Source of the DNA: Prauserella shujinwangii
GTDB lineage: Bacteria; Actinomycetota; Actinomycetes; Mycobacteriales; Pseudonocardiaceae
Direction: 5' to 3'
Assembly: GCF_003001955.1 (NCBI RefSeq)
Contig: NZ_PVNH01000003.1
Location: 496,001 to 560,000, forward strand
Length of the DNA: 64,000 nucleotides
The notes beneath the pieces are model-generated. The model searched no databases and had not been told where the DNA came from. It worked only from the letters and a program-made list of their open reading frames with translations. This document shows positions 8,325-16,851 of the stretch, one piece after another; positions within the stretch are counted from its first letter, which is position 1; every line of letters begins with the position of its first letter. Made by a program: the position numbers and the translations under genes.

Positions 8325-9699
8325 CGTCCGCGAGCGTCGCCAGCAGGGCCCGCACCGTGGGCTGGAACGCGTGCTCGGCCGGAGCGCCGTAGCCGAGAAC
8401 GAGACCCTGCGGGTGCGGTCCCGGCCGCACCCAGTGCGGGCCGAGCGGCTGCACCGTCAGCGAGTGACGGCGGGCGGCGCCGAGCACGGCGTCCTCGCCG
8501 GGACCGTCGCCGGGCAGCATCAGCACCAGTTGCAGGCCCGCGGAGATCCCGTCCGGCACGAGGTGCTCCGGCAGGGCGGCCAGCAGTCGGTCGCGGCGGG
8601 ACCGGTAGACGCCGCGGCAGCGGCGGACGTGCCGGTCGTAGCCGCCGGAGTCGAGCAGCTCCGCGAGCACGAGCTGTTCCAGCACCGGCGGACGCCAGCC
8701 GCTGTCGGCCATCGCGGCGCGCACCGGCTCCACCAGCGTGCGCGGCAGCACCAGCCAGCCGAGCCGCAATCCCGGGGCCAGCGTCTTGCTGGCCGTGCCC
8801 GCGTAGGCGATCCGCTCCGGCGCGAGCGCCTGCAGCGCCCCGACGGGTTCGCGGTCGAACCGGAACTCGCCGTCGTAGTCGTCCTCGATCACGAACGCGC
8901 CCGCCGTGCTCGCCCACCGCGCCAGCTCGCCGCGCCGGTGCGGTGCCAGCGTCACCCCGAGCGGGAACTGGTGTGCCGGGGTGACCATGACCGCCGGACT
9001 GTCCAGTTCGGACGTCACGAGCCCGTCGGCGTCGACCGGCACCCCGGTCACCCTGGCGCCCGCGGCCTCGGCGATGCGCCGGAACGCCCACAGGGACGGG
9101 TCCTCGAAGGCGATCTCCCGGTCGCCCCGTGCGGCCAGGGCGGTGGCGAGCAGCCAGGTGGCGTGCGAGTGCCCGCCGCAGACGACGATGCGGTCCGGGT
9201 CGGCGACCACACCCCGGCTGCGGGCCAGGTAGCGGGCGAGTGCGGCTCGCAGCGCCGCGACGCCCCGCTCCTCCAGGTAGCCGAACTCGGTGGCGGGCGT
9301 GCGCTGCAGGACCCGCCGGGTGGCCGCCAGCCACTCGGTGCGCGGAAACGCCGAGAGATCGGGCTGCCCCGGCTGGAGCGTCCACCGGGTGACGGGTTTC
9401 TCCGGGCGGGAACGCGGAGGCGAGGAGGGCCGTTCGACGCCGCTGGCCACGCGGGTGGGCGCGCCCTGGGCCGTCCGCACGTAGCCCTCCGCGGCCAGGT
9501 CGGTGTAGACGCGGGTGACGGTTCCCCTGGCGACGCCGAGGTCCGCCGCGAGCGCGCGGGTGGAGGGCAGCGTGGCGCCGGGCGGCAGGCGGCCGCTCCG
9601 GATGGCGTCGCGGAGCGCGTCGGCGAGCCCGGACCTGCCGGTGGCCGGATCCCAGTCGAGGTGAAGGTCCGGTGCGGCACTGGACCACGAATCTGTCAC
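8311..9699 (-). CDS. MocR/PdxR-type regulator (GntR HTH fused to aminotransferase domain)
   Basis: A 462-residue transcription factor: winged helix of the GntR type (about residues 15-85, PSTRALAADLGVARGTVTRVY) fused to a class I aminotransferase fold (about 110-455). The PLP lysine is in GTASKTLAPG. Members sense PLP or amino compounds. The GTG at 9699 is chosen because the helix-turn-helix begins soon after; the frame stays open upstream but the extension looks non-coding. Three TGGACCA boxes surround the start codon. The AhpD-like gene is divergent and 45 bp away, so it is the probable target. Confidence 0.9.
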   Translation of the reverse strand: MTDSWSSAAPDLHLDWDPATGRSGLADALRDAIRSGRLPPGATLPSTRALAADLGVARGTVTRVYTDLAAEGYVRTAQGAPTRVASGVERPSSPPRSRPEKPVTRWTLQPGQPDLSAFPRTEWLAATRRVLQRTPATEFGYLEERGVAALRAALARYLARSRGVVADPDRIVVCGGHSHATWLLATALAARGDREIAFEDPSLWAFRRIAEAAGARVTGVPVDADGLVTSELDSPAVMVTPAHQFPLGVTLAPHRRGELARWASTAGAFVIEDDYDGEFRFDREPVGALQALAPERIAYAGTASKTLAPGLRLGWLVLPRTLVEPVRAAMADSGWRPPVLEQLVLAELLDSGGYDRHVRRCRGVYRSRRDRLLAALPEHLVPDGISAGLQLVLMLPGDGPGEDAVLGAARRHSLTVQPLGPHWVRPGPHPQGLVLGYGAPAEHAFQPTVRALLATLADVNLA

Positions 9700-9723
9700 A
9701 ACACTGGACCATATCGTGGACCA
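9681..9723. promoter_or_regulatory. Three TGGACCA boxes, probable MocR operator
   Basis: TGGACCA occurs at 9681-9687, 9705-9711 and 9717-9723, with start-to-start spacings of 24 and 12 bp, between the divergent MocR and AhpD-like genes. Direct repeats of this kind are typical for dimeric MocR regulators. The first box lies inside the MocR coding start, consistent with autoregulation. Confidence 0.6.
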
Positions 9724-9744
9724 GTCCCGTGGTTGGGTGAAGGT

Positions 9745-10212
9745 GTGAGTGATCGAATCAAGTTCGGCCCGGTGGTGCCGGACGCCTACCAGCATCTGTT
9801 GTCCCTCAGCGGTGCCGTCGAGAAGGCGGTGGCGAACGCGGGTCTCGACCGGCGGCTCGTCGAGCTGGTCAAGCTCCGCGTGTCCCAGCTCAACGGCTGT
9901 GCCTTCTGCGTGGACAAGCATTCGCGGGACGCGAGGACGATCGGGGAGACCGAGCGGCGGGTGCACCTGCTGCCCGTGTGGCGGGAGACCACGTGCTACA
10001 CCGAGCAGGAACGGGCCGCGCTGGAGCTCGCCGAGGCGATGACCACACTCTCGCAGCACCACGAGGTGCCCGACGCGGTGTACGAGCGGGCGACGTCGGT
10101 GTTCACCGAGGAGCAGTACGCGGCCGTCGCGTGGGCGGCCACCGCGATGAACGCGCTCAACCGGCTGGGTGTGGCCAGCCGGCTGCCGCTGCCCGACCAG
10201 GACGCCTCGTGA
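9745..10212 (+). CDS. Carboxymuconolactone decarboxylase / AhpD-like protein
   Basis: A 155-residue all-helical protein of the AhpD/CMD superfamily. The redox motif GCAFCVDKHSRDAR near residue 50 gives the Cys-x-x-Cys and the following His seen in AhpD-like peroxidase proteins, so an antioxidant or thiol role is more likely than true decarboxylation. The start is GTG at 9745; there is no clear ribosome site. It is divergent from the MocR regulator across the TGGACCA boxes. Confidence 0.85.
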   Translation: MSDRIKFGPVVPDAYQHLLSLSGAVEKAVANAGLDRRLVELVKLRVSQLNGCAFCVDKHSRDARTIGETERRVHLLPVWRETTCYTEQERAALELAEAMTTLSQHHEVPDAVYERATSVFTEEQYAAVAWAATAMNALNRLGVASRLPLPDQDAS

Positions 10213-10228
10213 GCGCCGCCCCGAGCTC

Positions 10229-10275
10229 CCCAATGTGGCATTGGTGGCGTTCAACGCACCGAATGCCGCATTGGG
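10229..10275. terminator. Palindrome family D between two co-directional genes
   Basis: Arms CCCAATGTGGCATT (10229-10242) and AATGCCGCATTGGG (10262-10275) pair with one mismatch; an inner weaker pairing extends the stem. It sits 16 bp after the AhpD-like stop. Likely a transcriptional terminator or a dispersed intergenic repeat. Confidence 0.5.
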
Positions 10276-10330
10276 TGCGCACGGGCCGCGTCGTGAGCGA
10301 GGAGCGCGCTGCCCGGCGTGCGGGGTGCCG

Positions 10331-11077
10331 GTGACGGCGGCGCGCCTCCGCGCCCTGCACGTGCCGGGCTCGCCGCTGGTGCTGCCGAACGTCTGGGACG
10401 CCGGATCGGCACGGCTGGTGGCGGCCGCGGGGTTCCCCGTGGTCGCCACCAGCTCGGCCGCGGTCGCCGAGACACTCGGCTACTCCGACGGCGAGGATGC
10501 CCCGGCCGCGGAGATGTTCGCGGCCGCCGCACGGATCGTGCGGGCGGTTCCGGTGCCGGTCACCGTCGACGTCGAGGCGGGCTACGGGCTCGATCCGGCC
10601 GAGCTGGCGCGGCGGGTGCTCGACACCGGGGCGGTCGGGTGCAACCTGGAGGACACCGACCCGGCGACGGGCCGCCGCCGCGACCCGGCGGAGCAGGCGG
10701 ACCGGCTGGCGGCCCTGCGTGCCGCGGCGGGGGACGCGCTGGTGATCAACGCGCGGATCGACACCTTCCTCGACGGCGGGGACGAGCACGCCGCGCTGCC
10801 GGAGGCGCTCGACCGGGCCCGCCGGTACCTCGGTGCGGGGTCCGACTGTGTGTACCCGATCCACGTGCGCGACCCGGAGGTGATCCGTGCTTTCGCCGGG
10901 GCGGTGGCGCCCGCGGCGGTGAACGTGACGTCCCTGCCGGGCATGCCGGAGCCGGTGCGCCTCGCCGAGCTGGGTGTCGCCCGCCTCTCGCTGGGCGCCG
11001 GCCTGTGGCGGGCGAGCCAGGACTGGCTGGCGGACCGGCTGGCCGCCCTCGCCGAACGCACCGCGCCTCGTGCGTGA
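10331..11077 (+). CDS. Isocitrate lyase / PEP mutase superfamily enzyme
   Basis: A TIM-barrel lyase of about 248 residues in the PEP-mutase/isocitrate-lyase superfamily. Visible motifs are LVLPNVWDAGSARLV near the start, the metal-site strand VTVDVEAGYG, and NLEDTDPATG. It lacks the KKCGH signature of true isocitrate lyase, so the substrate is probably a different 2-hydroxy or phosphono acid. Start uncertain: GTG at 10331 fits homologue text (ARLRALHVPG), with GTG at 10325 also possible. The stop codon lies inside the left arm of the following palindrome. Confidence 0.8.
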   Translation: MTAARLRALHVPGSPLVLPNVWDAGSARLVAAAGFPVVATSSAAVAETLGYSDGEDAPAAEMFAAAARIVRAVPVPVTVDVEAGYGLDPAELARRVLDTGAVGCNLEDTDPATGRRRDPAEQADRLAALRAAAGDALVINARIDTFLDGGDEHAALPEALDRARRYLGAGSDCVYPIHVRDPEVIRAFAGAVAPAAVNVTSLPGMPEPVRLAELGVARLSLGAGLWRASQDWLADRLAALAERTAPRA

Positions 11078-11112
11078 AAACGTCGTGGGAACCACGTTCC
11101 TCACGCACGAGG
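11066..11112. terminator. Palindrome family A between convergent genes
   Basis: Perfect 12-bp arms CCTCGTGCGTGA (11066-11077) and TCACGCACGAGG (11101-11112). Each arm contains the stop codon of one of the two convergent genes, so both proteins end in Pro-Arg-Ala. A bidirectional terminator is the simplest reading. Confidence 0.65.
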
Positions 11113-12123
11113 CGGGCGGCACCGGATCACCGTCGTCTCGCCGGTGAGCTCCAGCTCACCCGCGGCGTGCGGGACGACGAGCGTGTCACCCCTGGTGACC
11201 GGCAGCTCGGCGCCGTGCTCGGTGCGCAGGGTGCCCGTGCCGTCGAGCACCACGAGCACGGAGAAGGACGGTGCCAGCGCGAGCGCGGGTCGCGGGCGCA
11301 GCCGGTCGGCGCGGAAGAAACCGGCCGCGCCCGGCACCAGCAGGTCCACAGTGGGCGAATCGTGGTCCGCGGTGTGCCGGATCAGCCCGCGCAACCGGTC
11401 GTCGTCCCAGCCGGACCGGTCGAGTGCCGCCAGCGCCGTGTCGAAGCCGATGCCGAGGTGGCCCTCGTCCGGGGCGCGGAGGAAGTCGCGCCACTCCATC
11501 GTCAGCGAGAAGTCGGTGGGCTGCTGCAGCTCCACCACGAACACGCCCGCGCCGATCGCGTGCGGCAGCCCGGCCGGGATGTACACGGTGTCGCCGGGGC
11601 GTACCGCGATCCGGTTGAGGGCGTCCAGCATGGCGGGGGCGTCCTGGCCGCGCACCCACTCGCCGATCGTCCCCGCGCTGTGCGCCTCCCGGAAACCCGC
11701 GTACACCACGGCGTCGGGACCGCCGGTGCCCACCACGATCCACGCCTCCGTCTTGCCGAAGTGCGAGTCGAAGTGCTCGCGGGCGAACGCGTCGGAGGGG
11801 TGGAAGTGCACGGGCAGCCGCTGCCCCGCGTCGAGGAGCTTCACCAGCAGCGCGGTGGAGTCGCCGAACGCGGCGACGTGCCCGGCCCCGAGCCAGCCGT
11901 GCGGGTCGGCGTGCACGGCGTCCCGCAGCCACCGGCCGTCGGGCAGCAGGCTCAGTCCCTGGGTGTCCCGGCCGAACCGGGTCGTGGTGGACGCGACCCA
12001 GTCCTCGGGGCCGAACTCGGCCGAACCGGGATGGCCGCGCAGCGCGGCGATGGCCTCCCCGCCCCGGTAGAACTGGGGTGGCTGGTTGGCGGGGAGCCGG
12101 ACGGGTTCGGGCCGCGCGCTCAT
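11101..12123 (-). CDS. manA: Mannose-6-phosphate isomerase, class I (cupin)
   Basis: Interconverts mannose 6-phosphate and fructose 6-phosphate. The 340-residue protein is a type I PMI cupin. Metal-ligand motifs are visible as HFHPSDAFAREH, KTEAWIVV and YIPAGLPHAIGAG, with a second, degenerate cupin at the C-terminus. The ATG at 12123 overlaps the stop of the LacI gene (ATGA), so the regulator and isomerase are co-translated. This links it to uptake or use of a mannose-type sugar under LacI control, though no transporter is adjacent. Sugar specificity is inferred. Confidence 0.85.
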   Translation of the reverse strand: MSARPEPVRLPANQPPQFYRGGEAIAALRGHPGSAEFGPEDWVASTTTRFGRDTQGLSLLPDGRWLRDAVHADPHGWLGAGHVAAFGDSTALLVKLLDAGQRLPVHFHPSDAFAREHFDSHFGKTEAWIVVGTGGPDAVVYAGFREAHSAGTIGEWVRGQDAPAMLDALNRIAVRPGDTVYIPAGLPHAIGAGVFVVELQQPTDFSLTMEWRDFLRAPDEGHLGIGFDTALAALDRSGWDDDRLRGLIRHTADHDSPTVDLLVPGAAGFFRADRLRPRPALALAPSFSVLVVLDGTGTLRTEHGAELPVTRGDTLVVPHAAGELELTGETTVIRCRPPRA

Positions 12124-13148
12124 GCCGCGACCTCGCCGGATCCACGCGCTTCGATTCGCACGGGCAGCACGACCTTTCTCGGTGGGGACTGATCTCCGCG
12201 CACCCGGGCCAGCAGCAGCTCGGCCGCCGCCTCCCCGAGCGCGCTGACGTCGTGTGCGACGACGCTGACCGGCGGGTCCAGCAGGTCGGCCAGCTCGAAG
12301 TCGTCGAAGCCGACCAGCGCGGGCCTGCGCCCGGCCCCGGCCAGCGCGCGCACCAGGTGCACGGTCACCCGGTTGTTGCCCGCGACCACGGCGGTCGCCG
12401 GGTCGGGACACGTCAGCACGCGGTGGGCGGCCTCGGCGACGCTCTCCCGGGTCGGCGTGCGCATGACCACGAGCCGCTCGGCGCACGGCACGCCCGCGGT
12501 GGCGCATCCTTCCCGGAAGCCGCGCAGCCGCTCCGCCGCGGTGAAGATCTCCGGGCTGTCGGCGACGAACGCGATCCGGCGGTGCCCGTGGGCCACGAGG
12601 TGGGCCACCGCCGCGGCGGTGCCGCCCGCGTTGTCCACGAGCACGGTGTCGGCGGCGATGTCGCCCGGGGGCCGGTCGACGAACACGACCGGGGTGCCTG
12701 CGCGCATCTCCGGCAGGAGGTACCCGTGCCGCGTTCCCGCCGGCACCACGAGCAGGCCGTCCACCCTGCGTGCGCAGAACTCGAGCGCCAGCTCCCGCTC
12801 CCGGTCGGGGATCTCCTCCGAAGAGCCCGTGAGCACCCGCCTGCCGTGCCGGATCGCGATGCGCTCCACCGCGCGGTGCAGCTCGGAGTAGAAGGGGTTC
12901 CCGACGTCCTCCACGATGAGCCCGAGCGTGCCGGTGCCGGAGCCGCGCCGCAGGTTGCGGGCGCCGAGGTTGCGCCGGAAGCCGAGCCGTTCGATGGCCG
13001 CGAGCACCCGGTCGGCGGTGTCGGGATGCACCGAAGGCTCGTCGTTCACGACCCGCGACACGGTCTTGATGCTCACTCCGGCGAGGCGGGCCACGTCGTT
13101 CATCGTGGGCCGCCGACCGTGCCGGTCGTCGGGAGACAACGTTGTCAT
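12120..13148 (-). CDS. LacI family transcriptional regulator
   Basis: A 342-residue repressor: LacI helix-turn-helix near residues 15-40 (MNDVARLAGVSIKTVSRVVN) followed by a periplasmic-binding-protein-like sensor domain with dimer and ligand motifs (LVVVPAG-like, VDRPPGD, GFDDFELADLL). The start at 13148 is the first ATG giving a compact N-terminus; the Met at residue 15 is an alternative. A 12-bp palindrome with the LacI-type AACGTT core overlaps its own start codon. It is coupled to manA by a 4-bp overlap. Confidence 0.9.
   Translation of the reverse strand: MTTLSPDDRHGRRPTMNDVARLAGVSIKTVSRVVNDEPSVHPDTADRVLAAIERLGFRRNLGARNLRRGSGTGTLGLIVEDVGNPFYSELHRAVERIAIRHGRRVLTGSSEEIPDRERELALEFCARRVDGLLVVPAGTRHGYLLPEMRAGTPVVFVDRPPGDIAADTVLVDNAGGTAAAVAHLVAHGHRRIAFVADSPEIFTAAERLRGFREGCATAGVPCAERLVVMRTPTRESVAEAAHRVLTCPDPATAVVAGNNRVTVHLVRALAGAGRRPALVGFDDFELADLLDPPVSVVAHDVSALGEAAAELLLARVRGDQSPPRKVVLPVRIEARGSGEVAA
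13135..13146. promoter_or_regulatory. LacI-type operator GACAACGTTGTC at the lacI-family start
   Basis: A perfect 12-bp palindrome with central CG, the usual LacI/GalR core. It covers codons 1-5 of the regulator gene itself, so occupancy would block its own expression and that of manA. The binding protein is inferred from position. Confidence 0.6.
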
Positions 13149-13254
13149 GATGTCGTGATTCCACCGGAGCCGGACGGCCCATGTCAACGACGGAACGCGA
13201 ATGTTTTTGCCCGATTTCCCCGTGCCGTGTCGGCCAGCCCGATACATTGCCGCC

Positions 13255-14160
13255 ATGAGCCCACCTGCCCTGACCGTCACCGACCTGACCATGAGCTACG
13301 GGGAACTCCGTGCCGTCGACGGCGTGTCGTTCGAGGTGGCGGAGGGTGAGTTCGTCGGCATCCTCGGGCCCAACGGGGCCGGCAAGACCACCACCCTGGA
13401 GATCGCCGAGGGCCTGCGGGAGCCGGACAGCGGAACGGTGCGCCTGCTCGGCGAGTCGCCGTGGCCGCGCAACCTCGCGCTGCTGCCGAGGATCGGTGTG
13501 CAGCTGCAGGCCTCCGCGTTCTTCGAGAAGCTCACGGCGCGCGAGCAGCTGGAGACCTTCGGCGCGCTGTACGGAGTCGGCTCGGCCAGGGTCGACGAGA
13601 TGCTGGACCTCGTCGGCCTCTCCGACAAGGCAGGGACCCCGGAGGCGAAGCTCTCCGGGGGCCAGCGGCAACGGCTGTCCATCGCCTGCGCGCTCGTGCA
13701 CGACCCCGACGTGGTGTTCCTCGACGAGCCGACCGCGGCGCTCGACCCGCAGGCCCGCCGCAACCTGTGGGACGTGCTGCGCGAGATCCAGGCCAGGGGC
13801 AAGACCATCGTGTACACCACGCACTACCTCGACGAGGCCGAGGTGCTGTGCGACCGGGTCGCGATCATGGACCAGGGCCGGATCCTCGCCATGGACACGC
13901 CCGCGCGGCTGGTGCGCGACCTCGACGCGGCCACGCACGTGACGCTGGAGCGCGGCGCGCTGCCCGCCGACGACGCGCGGGCGCTGCCCGGCGCGGACGG
14001 GGTCACCCAGGACGAGGTGTCGCTCACCATCGCGACCCGGGCCCCGGCGCCGCTGCTCACCGCGCTCGCCGAGCGCGGCACCCTGGACGGCCTGCAGGTG
14101 CGCACCGCGACGCTGGAGGACGTGTTCCTCCACCTGACGGGCAGGGAGTACCGGGCATGA
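13255..14160 (+). CDS. ABC-2 type exporter, ATP-binding subunit
   Basis: A 301-residue ATPase of the drug/lipid exporter class. Walker A GPNGAGKTTT is at about 39-48, the signature LSGGQRQRLS near 132, Walker B VVFLDEPTAALDP after it, and the H-loop TTHYLDEAE. A C-terminal extension of about 80 residues is typical of this subfamily. TACATT lies 6 nt before the ATG, suggesting a leaderless mRNA. The stop overlaps the permease start by 4 bp (ATGA). The exported substrate is unknown. Confidence 0.92.
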   Translation: MSPPALTVTDLTMSYGELRAVDGVSFEVAEGEFVGILGPNGAGKTTTLEIAEGLREPDSGTVRLLGESPWPRNLALLPRIGVQLQASAFFEKLTAREQLETFGALYGVGSARVDEMLDLVGLSDKAGTPEAKLSGGQRQRLSIACALVHDPDVVFLDEPTAALDPQARRNLWDVLREIQARGKTIVYTTHYLDEAEVLCDRVAIMDQGRILAMDTPARLVRDLDAATHVTLERGALPADDARALPGADGVTQDEVSLTIATRAPAPLLTALAERGTLDGLQVRTATLEDVFLHLTGREYRA

Positions 14161-15257
14161 CGGTCACCGAGGAACGCGAGCGCACCCGGCCGCGCCCCGC
14201 CACCGTGTCCGGCTCGTCGTCGTTCCGCGCGCTGTCCGTGGCGATGTTCAAGGGCTTCGTGCGCGACAAGGCGACGCTGTTCTTCACGTTCCTGTTTCCG
14301 CTGATGTTCCTGCTGATCTTCGGCCTGATCTTCGGCAACCAGGGCGCGTCGAAGACGGAGGTCGGCGTGGTCGGCGAGGGGCAGGTGATCCAGGCACTGG
14401 AGCGCTCGGAGGCGGTGGAGCTCAAGCGGATGGACAGCGCCGAGGCCGCGGAGCAGCAGGTGCGCTCCGGCGACCTTCCGGCGTTCGTGGCGCAGGACGG
14501 CACCGACGTGACGCTGCGGTTCGCGGCCAGCGACCGGACCCGGGCCGGCACGGTGTACGGCATCGTGCGCGGTGTCGTGGACCGCGTCAACGTCGCCGCC
14601 ACCGGCCAGCCGCCGCGTTTCGAGCTGGACTCCGCCCAGGTGGAGGACTCCTCGCTCAAGCCGATCCAGTACCTCGCGCCGGGGCTCATGTCGTGGGCCG
14701 TCTCGATCGCCGCGGTGTTCGGCGCGGCGCTGACGTTCGTCAACTGGCGCAAGAAGCAGGTGCTACGCCGCCTGCGGCTGGCCCCCGTGTGGCCGCTGAC
14801 GGTGCTCGGTTCGCGGTTGGTGGTCTCGCTCGGCGTCGCACTGCTCCAGTTCGGTGTCTTCGTGGGCATCGCGCTGCTGCCGGTGTTCGGCCTGCAGCTG
14901 TCCGGCCAGTGGTGGCTGGCCGTCCCGCTGCTGCTGCTCGGCACCCTCGCGTTCTTCTCGGTGGGCATGCTCATCGGCGCCCTGTGCAAGACCGAGGAGT
15001 CCGCCAACGGAGCCTCCAACCTGGTCGTGCTGCCGATGGCCTTCCTCTCGGGCGCGTTCTTCCCGACCGACCTCATGCCGCAGTGGCTGCAGAACGCGGC
15101 GCAGGTGCTCCCGATGCGGCACCTCAACGAGGGCATGCTCGACGTCATGGTGCGCGGCGAGGGCGTGGACGCGCTGGCCGTCCCCGCGCTCGTGCTGGTC
15201 GCGTTCACCGCCGTGCTCGGCCTGCTCGCCGCGAAACTGTTCCGCTGGGAGGACTGA
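14157..15257 (+). CDS. ABC-2 type exporter, membrane subunit
   Basis: A 366-residue permease of the ABC-2 type. A first transmembrane helix (about 35-60, TLFFTFLFPLMFLLIFGLIF) is followed by a large extracytoplasmic domain of about 140 residues and then five C-terminal helices, as in efflux permeases working with a separate ATPase. The ATG overlaps the ATPase stop codon, so the two subunits are made together. Substrate unknown; antibiotic or lipid export is plausible from the family. Confidence 0.92.
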   Translation: MTVTEERERTRPRPATVSGSSSFRALSVAMFKGFVRDKATLFFTFLFPLMFLLIFGLIFGNQGASKTEVGVVGEGQVIQALERSEAVELKRMDSAEAAEQQVRSGDLPAFVAQDGTDVTLRFAASDRTRAGTVYGIVRGVVDRVNVAATGQPPRFELDSAQVEDSSLKPIQYLAPGLMSWAVSIAAVFGAALTFVNWRKKQVLRRLRLAPVWPLTVLGSRLVVSLGVALLQFGVFVGIALLPVFGLQLSGQWWLAVPLLLLGTLAFFSVGMLIGALCKTEESANGASNLVVLPMAFLSGAFFPTDLMPQWLQNAAQVLPMRHLNEGMLDVMVRGEGVDALAVPALVLVAFTAVLGLLAAKLFRWED

Positions 15258-15474
15258 ACGGCCCGGTCGTGACTATGCTCACCGGCGCCCCGGTGTTCCG
15301 GTGACGGCCCTCACGCCTCACACTGGTATCACAACGTCCGACAGCGTGGTTGACGTGAACGAGAGCTCTCGGAGTCGACCACCCCGTCGGCGGGTCCTCG
15401 CGGGAGTCCTCGAACCTATCCCTTTGGGTGCGTCGTGATGACACTGCTCTCGCAGTGGGACTGAGGAGGAAGCC

Positions 15475-15837
15475 TTGTCGAACAAGGCCGCTGTCTTGTT
15501 CCGGGTGGCTGCCATCGCCGAGGCCTTTTCGTGGGCCGGACTGTTGATCGGCATGTTCTTCAAGTACGTCGTGGAGCTCGGCGAGGGCGGCGTGCCCGTG
15601 CTGGGCATGGTGCACGGAGTGCTGTTCGTGCTCTACGTCGTCGTGTCCCTCGCGGTGTTCCGCCCGCTCGGCTGGAGCCCGAAGCTGCTCCTCGTCGCCC
15701 TGCTCGCCGCCGTGCCGCCGATGTTCACCTGGCTGTTCGAGAAGTGGGCGCTGCGCAGGGGCAAGCTCGACGGCCCCGGCCGGCTCGCCCACGGCGGCAC
15801 CGGCCTGATCGTGCACAGCGAACCCGCCCGGGTCTGA
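15475..15837 (+). CDS. DUF3817 integral membrane protein
   Basis: A 120-residue protein with three or four membrane helices, belonging to the DUF3817 family of actinobacterial membrane proteins of unknown function. Recognisable text includes AEAFSWAGLLIGMFFKYV and VHGVLFVLYVV. The TTG start at 15475 is supported by the strong ribosome site GAGGAGGAAGCC. The 217-bp gap before it (15258-15474) shows no gene. It converges on a MarR gene with a family B palindrome in between. Confidence 0.82.
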   Translation: MSNKAAVLFRVAAIAEAFSWAGLLIGMFFKYVVELGEGGVPVLGMVHGVLFVLYVVVSLAVFRPLGWSPKLLLVALLAAVPPMFTWLFEKWALRRGKLDGPGRLAHGGTGLIVHSEPARV

Positions 15838-15856
15838 CCTCCGCCCGACTCCGCGG

Positions 15857-15909
15857 GCAGTGAAGGCCACCTTCAGTGCGTTGAGCGCAGTGAAGGTGGC
15901 CTTCACTGC
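15857..15909. terminator. Palindrome family B between convergent genes
   Basis: Arms 15857-15880 and 15886-15909 (GCAGTGAAGGCCACCTTCAG and complement) pair over 24 bp with one mismatch and a 5-nt loop. It lies between the convergent DUF3817 and MarR stops. Two near-identical copies are at 48514-48564 and 58765-58813. Probable bidirectional hairpin terminator without a T-run. Confidence 0.7.
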
Positions 15910-15917
15910 GGCCCGGG

Positions 15918-16418
15918 TCACTCGTCGAAGTCGCCCGCGGCCTTGCGGACCTTCGTCAGCAGCTCGGTGAGCTGCTCGGTCTGCTTCTGGGTGAGCCCGA
16001 CCAGCCCGAAGTCGATCGCGGTGACGGCCTTCGTCGCGTCCTCGCGCCGCTGCCTGCCGTCGTCGGTGATCTCGACCAGTGTGGTGCGCCGGTCCGTCGG
16101 GTGCGGGACCCGCTTGACCAGCCCGTCCTTCTCCAGCCGGTCGACGATGTTGGTGACGCTGGTCGGGTGCAGCTGGAGGCGCTCGCCCATCACCCGCATC
16201 GGCAGGCTGGAGCGGCGTGCGAACGTGAGCAGCACGAGCGCCTCGTACCGCGCGAAGGTCAGCCCGTGGGGCTTGAGCGCGCCGTCGACGGCCGATTGGA
16301 TGATCTGCTGAACCCGCATCACCCCGGTCGCCGCGGCCATGGTCGTGGCAGGCCCGGTGCGGTCTTCCCAGAGCTGCGCCGCGCGGGCGATCGGGTCGAA
16401 CGGCAGCGGACGCTTCAT
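15918..16418 (-). CDS. MarR family transcriptional regulator
   Basis: A 166-residue MarR regulator with the winged helix at about residues 65-125: MRVMGERLQLHPTSVTNIVD as recognition helices and DRRTTLVEITDDG as the wing. Start ATG 16418 is supported by a TAGCTT hexamer 8 nt upstream (leaderless). It is divergent from the thiamine-binding protein gene, with two GGTACC half-sites between the two starts that may be its operator. Ligand unknown. Confidence 0.9.
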   Translation of the reverse strand: MKRPLPFDPIARAAQLWEDRTGPATTMAAATGVMRVQQIIQSAVDGALKPHGLTFARYEALVLLTFARRSSLPMRVMGERLQLHPTSVTNIVDRLEKDGLVKRVPHPTDRRTTLVEITDDGRQRREDATKAVTAIDFGLVGLTQKQTEQLTELLTKVRKAAGDFDE

Positions 16419-16485
16419 GGCGGTCGAAGCTACCAGCGGGTACCGGCAGGGTGGGGGCGGGTACCACCGACACGAGGAGAAACAC

Positions 16486-16788
16486 ATGATCGTCGCATTC
16501 AGTGTCAGCCCCGCGGGCGGAGACGACGACGGGAGCGTCAGCGAGGCGGTGGCGCGGGCCGTCCGGGTGGTGCGGGAGTCCGGGCTGCCGAACTCGACCA
16601 ACGCGATGTTCACCAACGTCGAGGGCGAGTGGGACGAGGTGATGGACGTCGTCAAGCGCGCCGTGGCCGCCGCGGGGGAGGGATCGCCGCGGGTGAGCCT
16701 CGTGCTCAAGGCGGACATCCGCCCCGGCTACGAGGGCCAGCTGGACGCCAAGGTCGACCGCGTCGAGCAACACCTCGACGACGCGTGA
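16486..16788 (+). CDS. Thiamine-binding (MTH1187/YkoF, DUF77) family protein
   Basis: A 100-residue ferredoxin-like-fold protein of the MTH1187/DUF77 family, which can bind thiamine or related molecules. The start MIVAFSVSPAGG and the central SGLPNSTNAMFTNVEGEWDEV are characteristic. A ribosome site (GAGGAG) precedes the ATG. It is divergent from the MarR gene, whose operator candidates lie in the shared 67-bp gap. A biological role is not established. Confidence 0.85.
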   Translation: MIVAFSVSPAGGDDDGSVSEAVARAVRVVRESGLPNSTNAMFTNVEGEWDEVMDVVKRAVAAAGEGSPRVSLVLKADIRPGYEGQLDAKVDRVEQHLDDA

Positions 16789-16851
16789 CCGCTCGGCGAC
16801 ATTGGCACCACCAGGCTGAACCGGTCCACCGGCCCGTGCCAGGATGGAGAC

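Noticed and set aside
10331-11077. Second isocitrate lyase of the glyoxylate shunt
   Set aside because: Lacks the KKCGHLGGK loop and is far shorter than AceA; belongs to the PEP-mutase-like branch.
11101-14133. Very long open frame (over 1000 codons) opposite and through manA/LacI/ABC genes
   Set aside because: Only the manA part has recognisable protein text; the rest is an Arg/Pro/Ala-rich shadow caused by high GC at third positions of genes on other frames.
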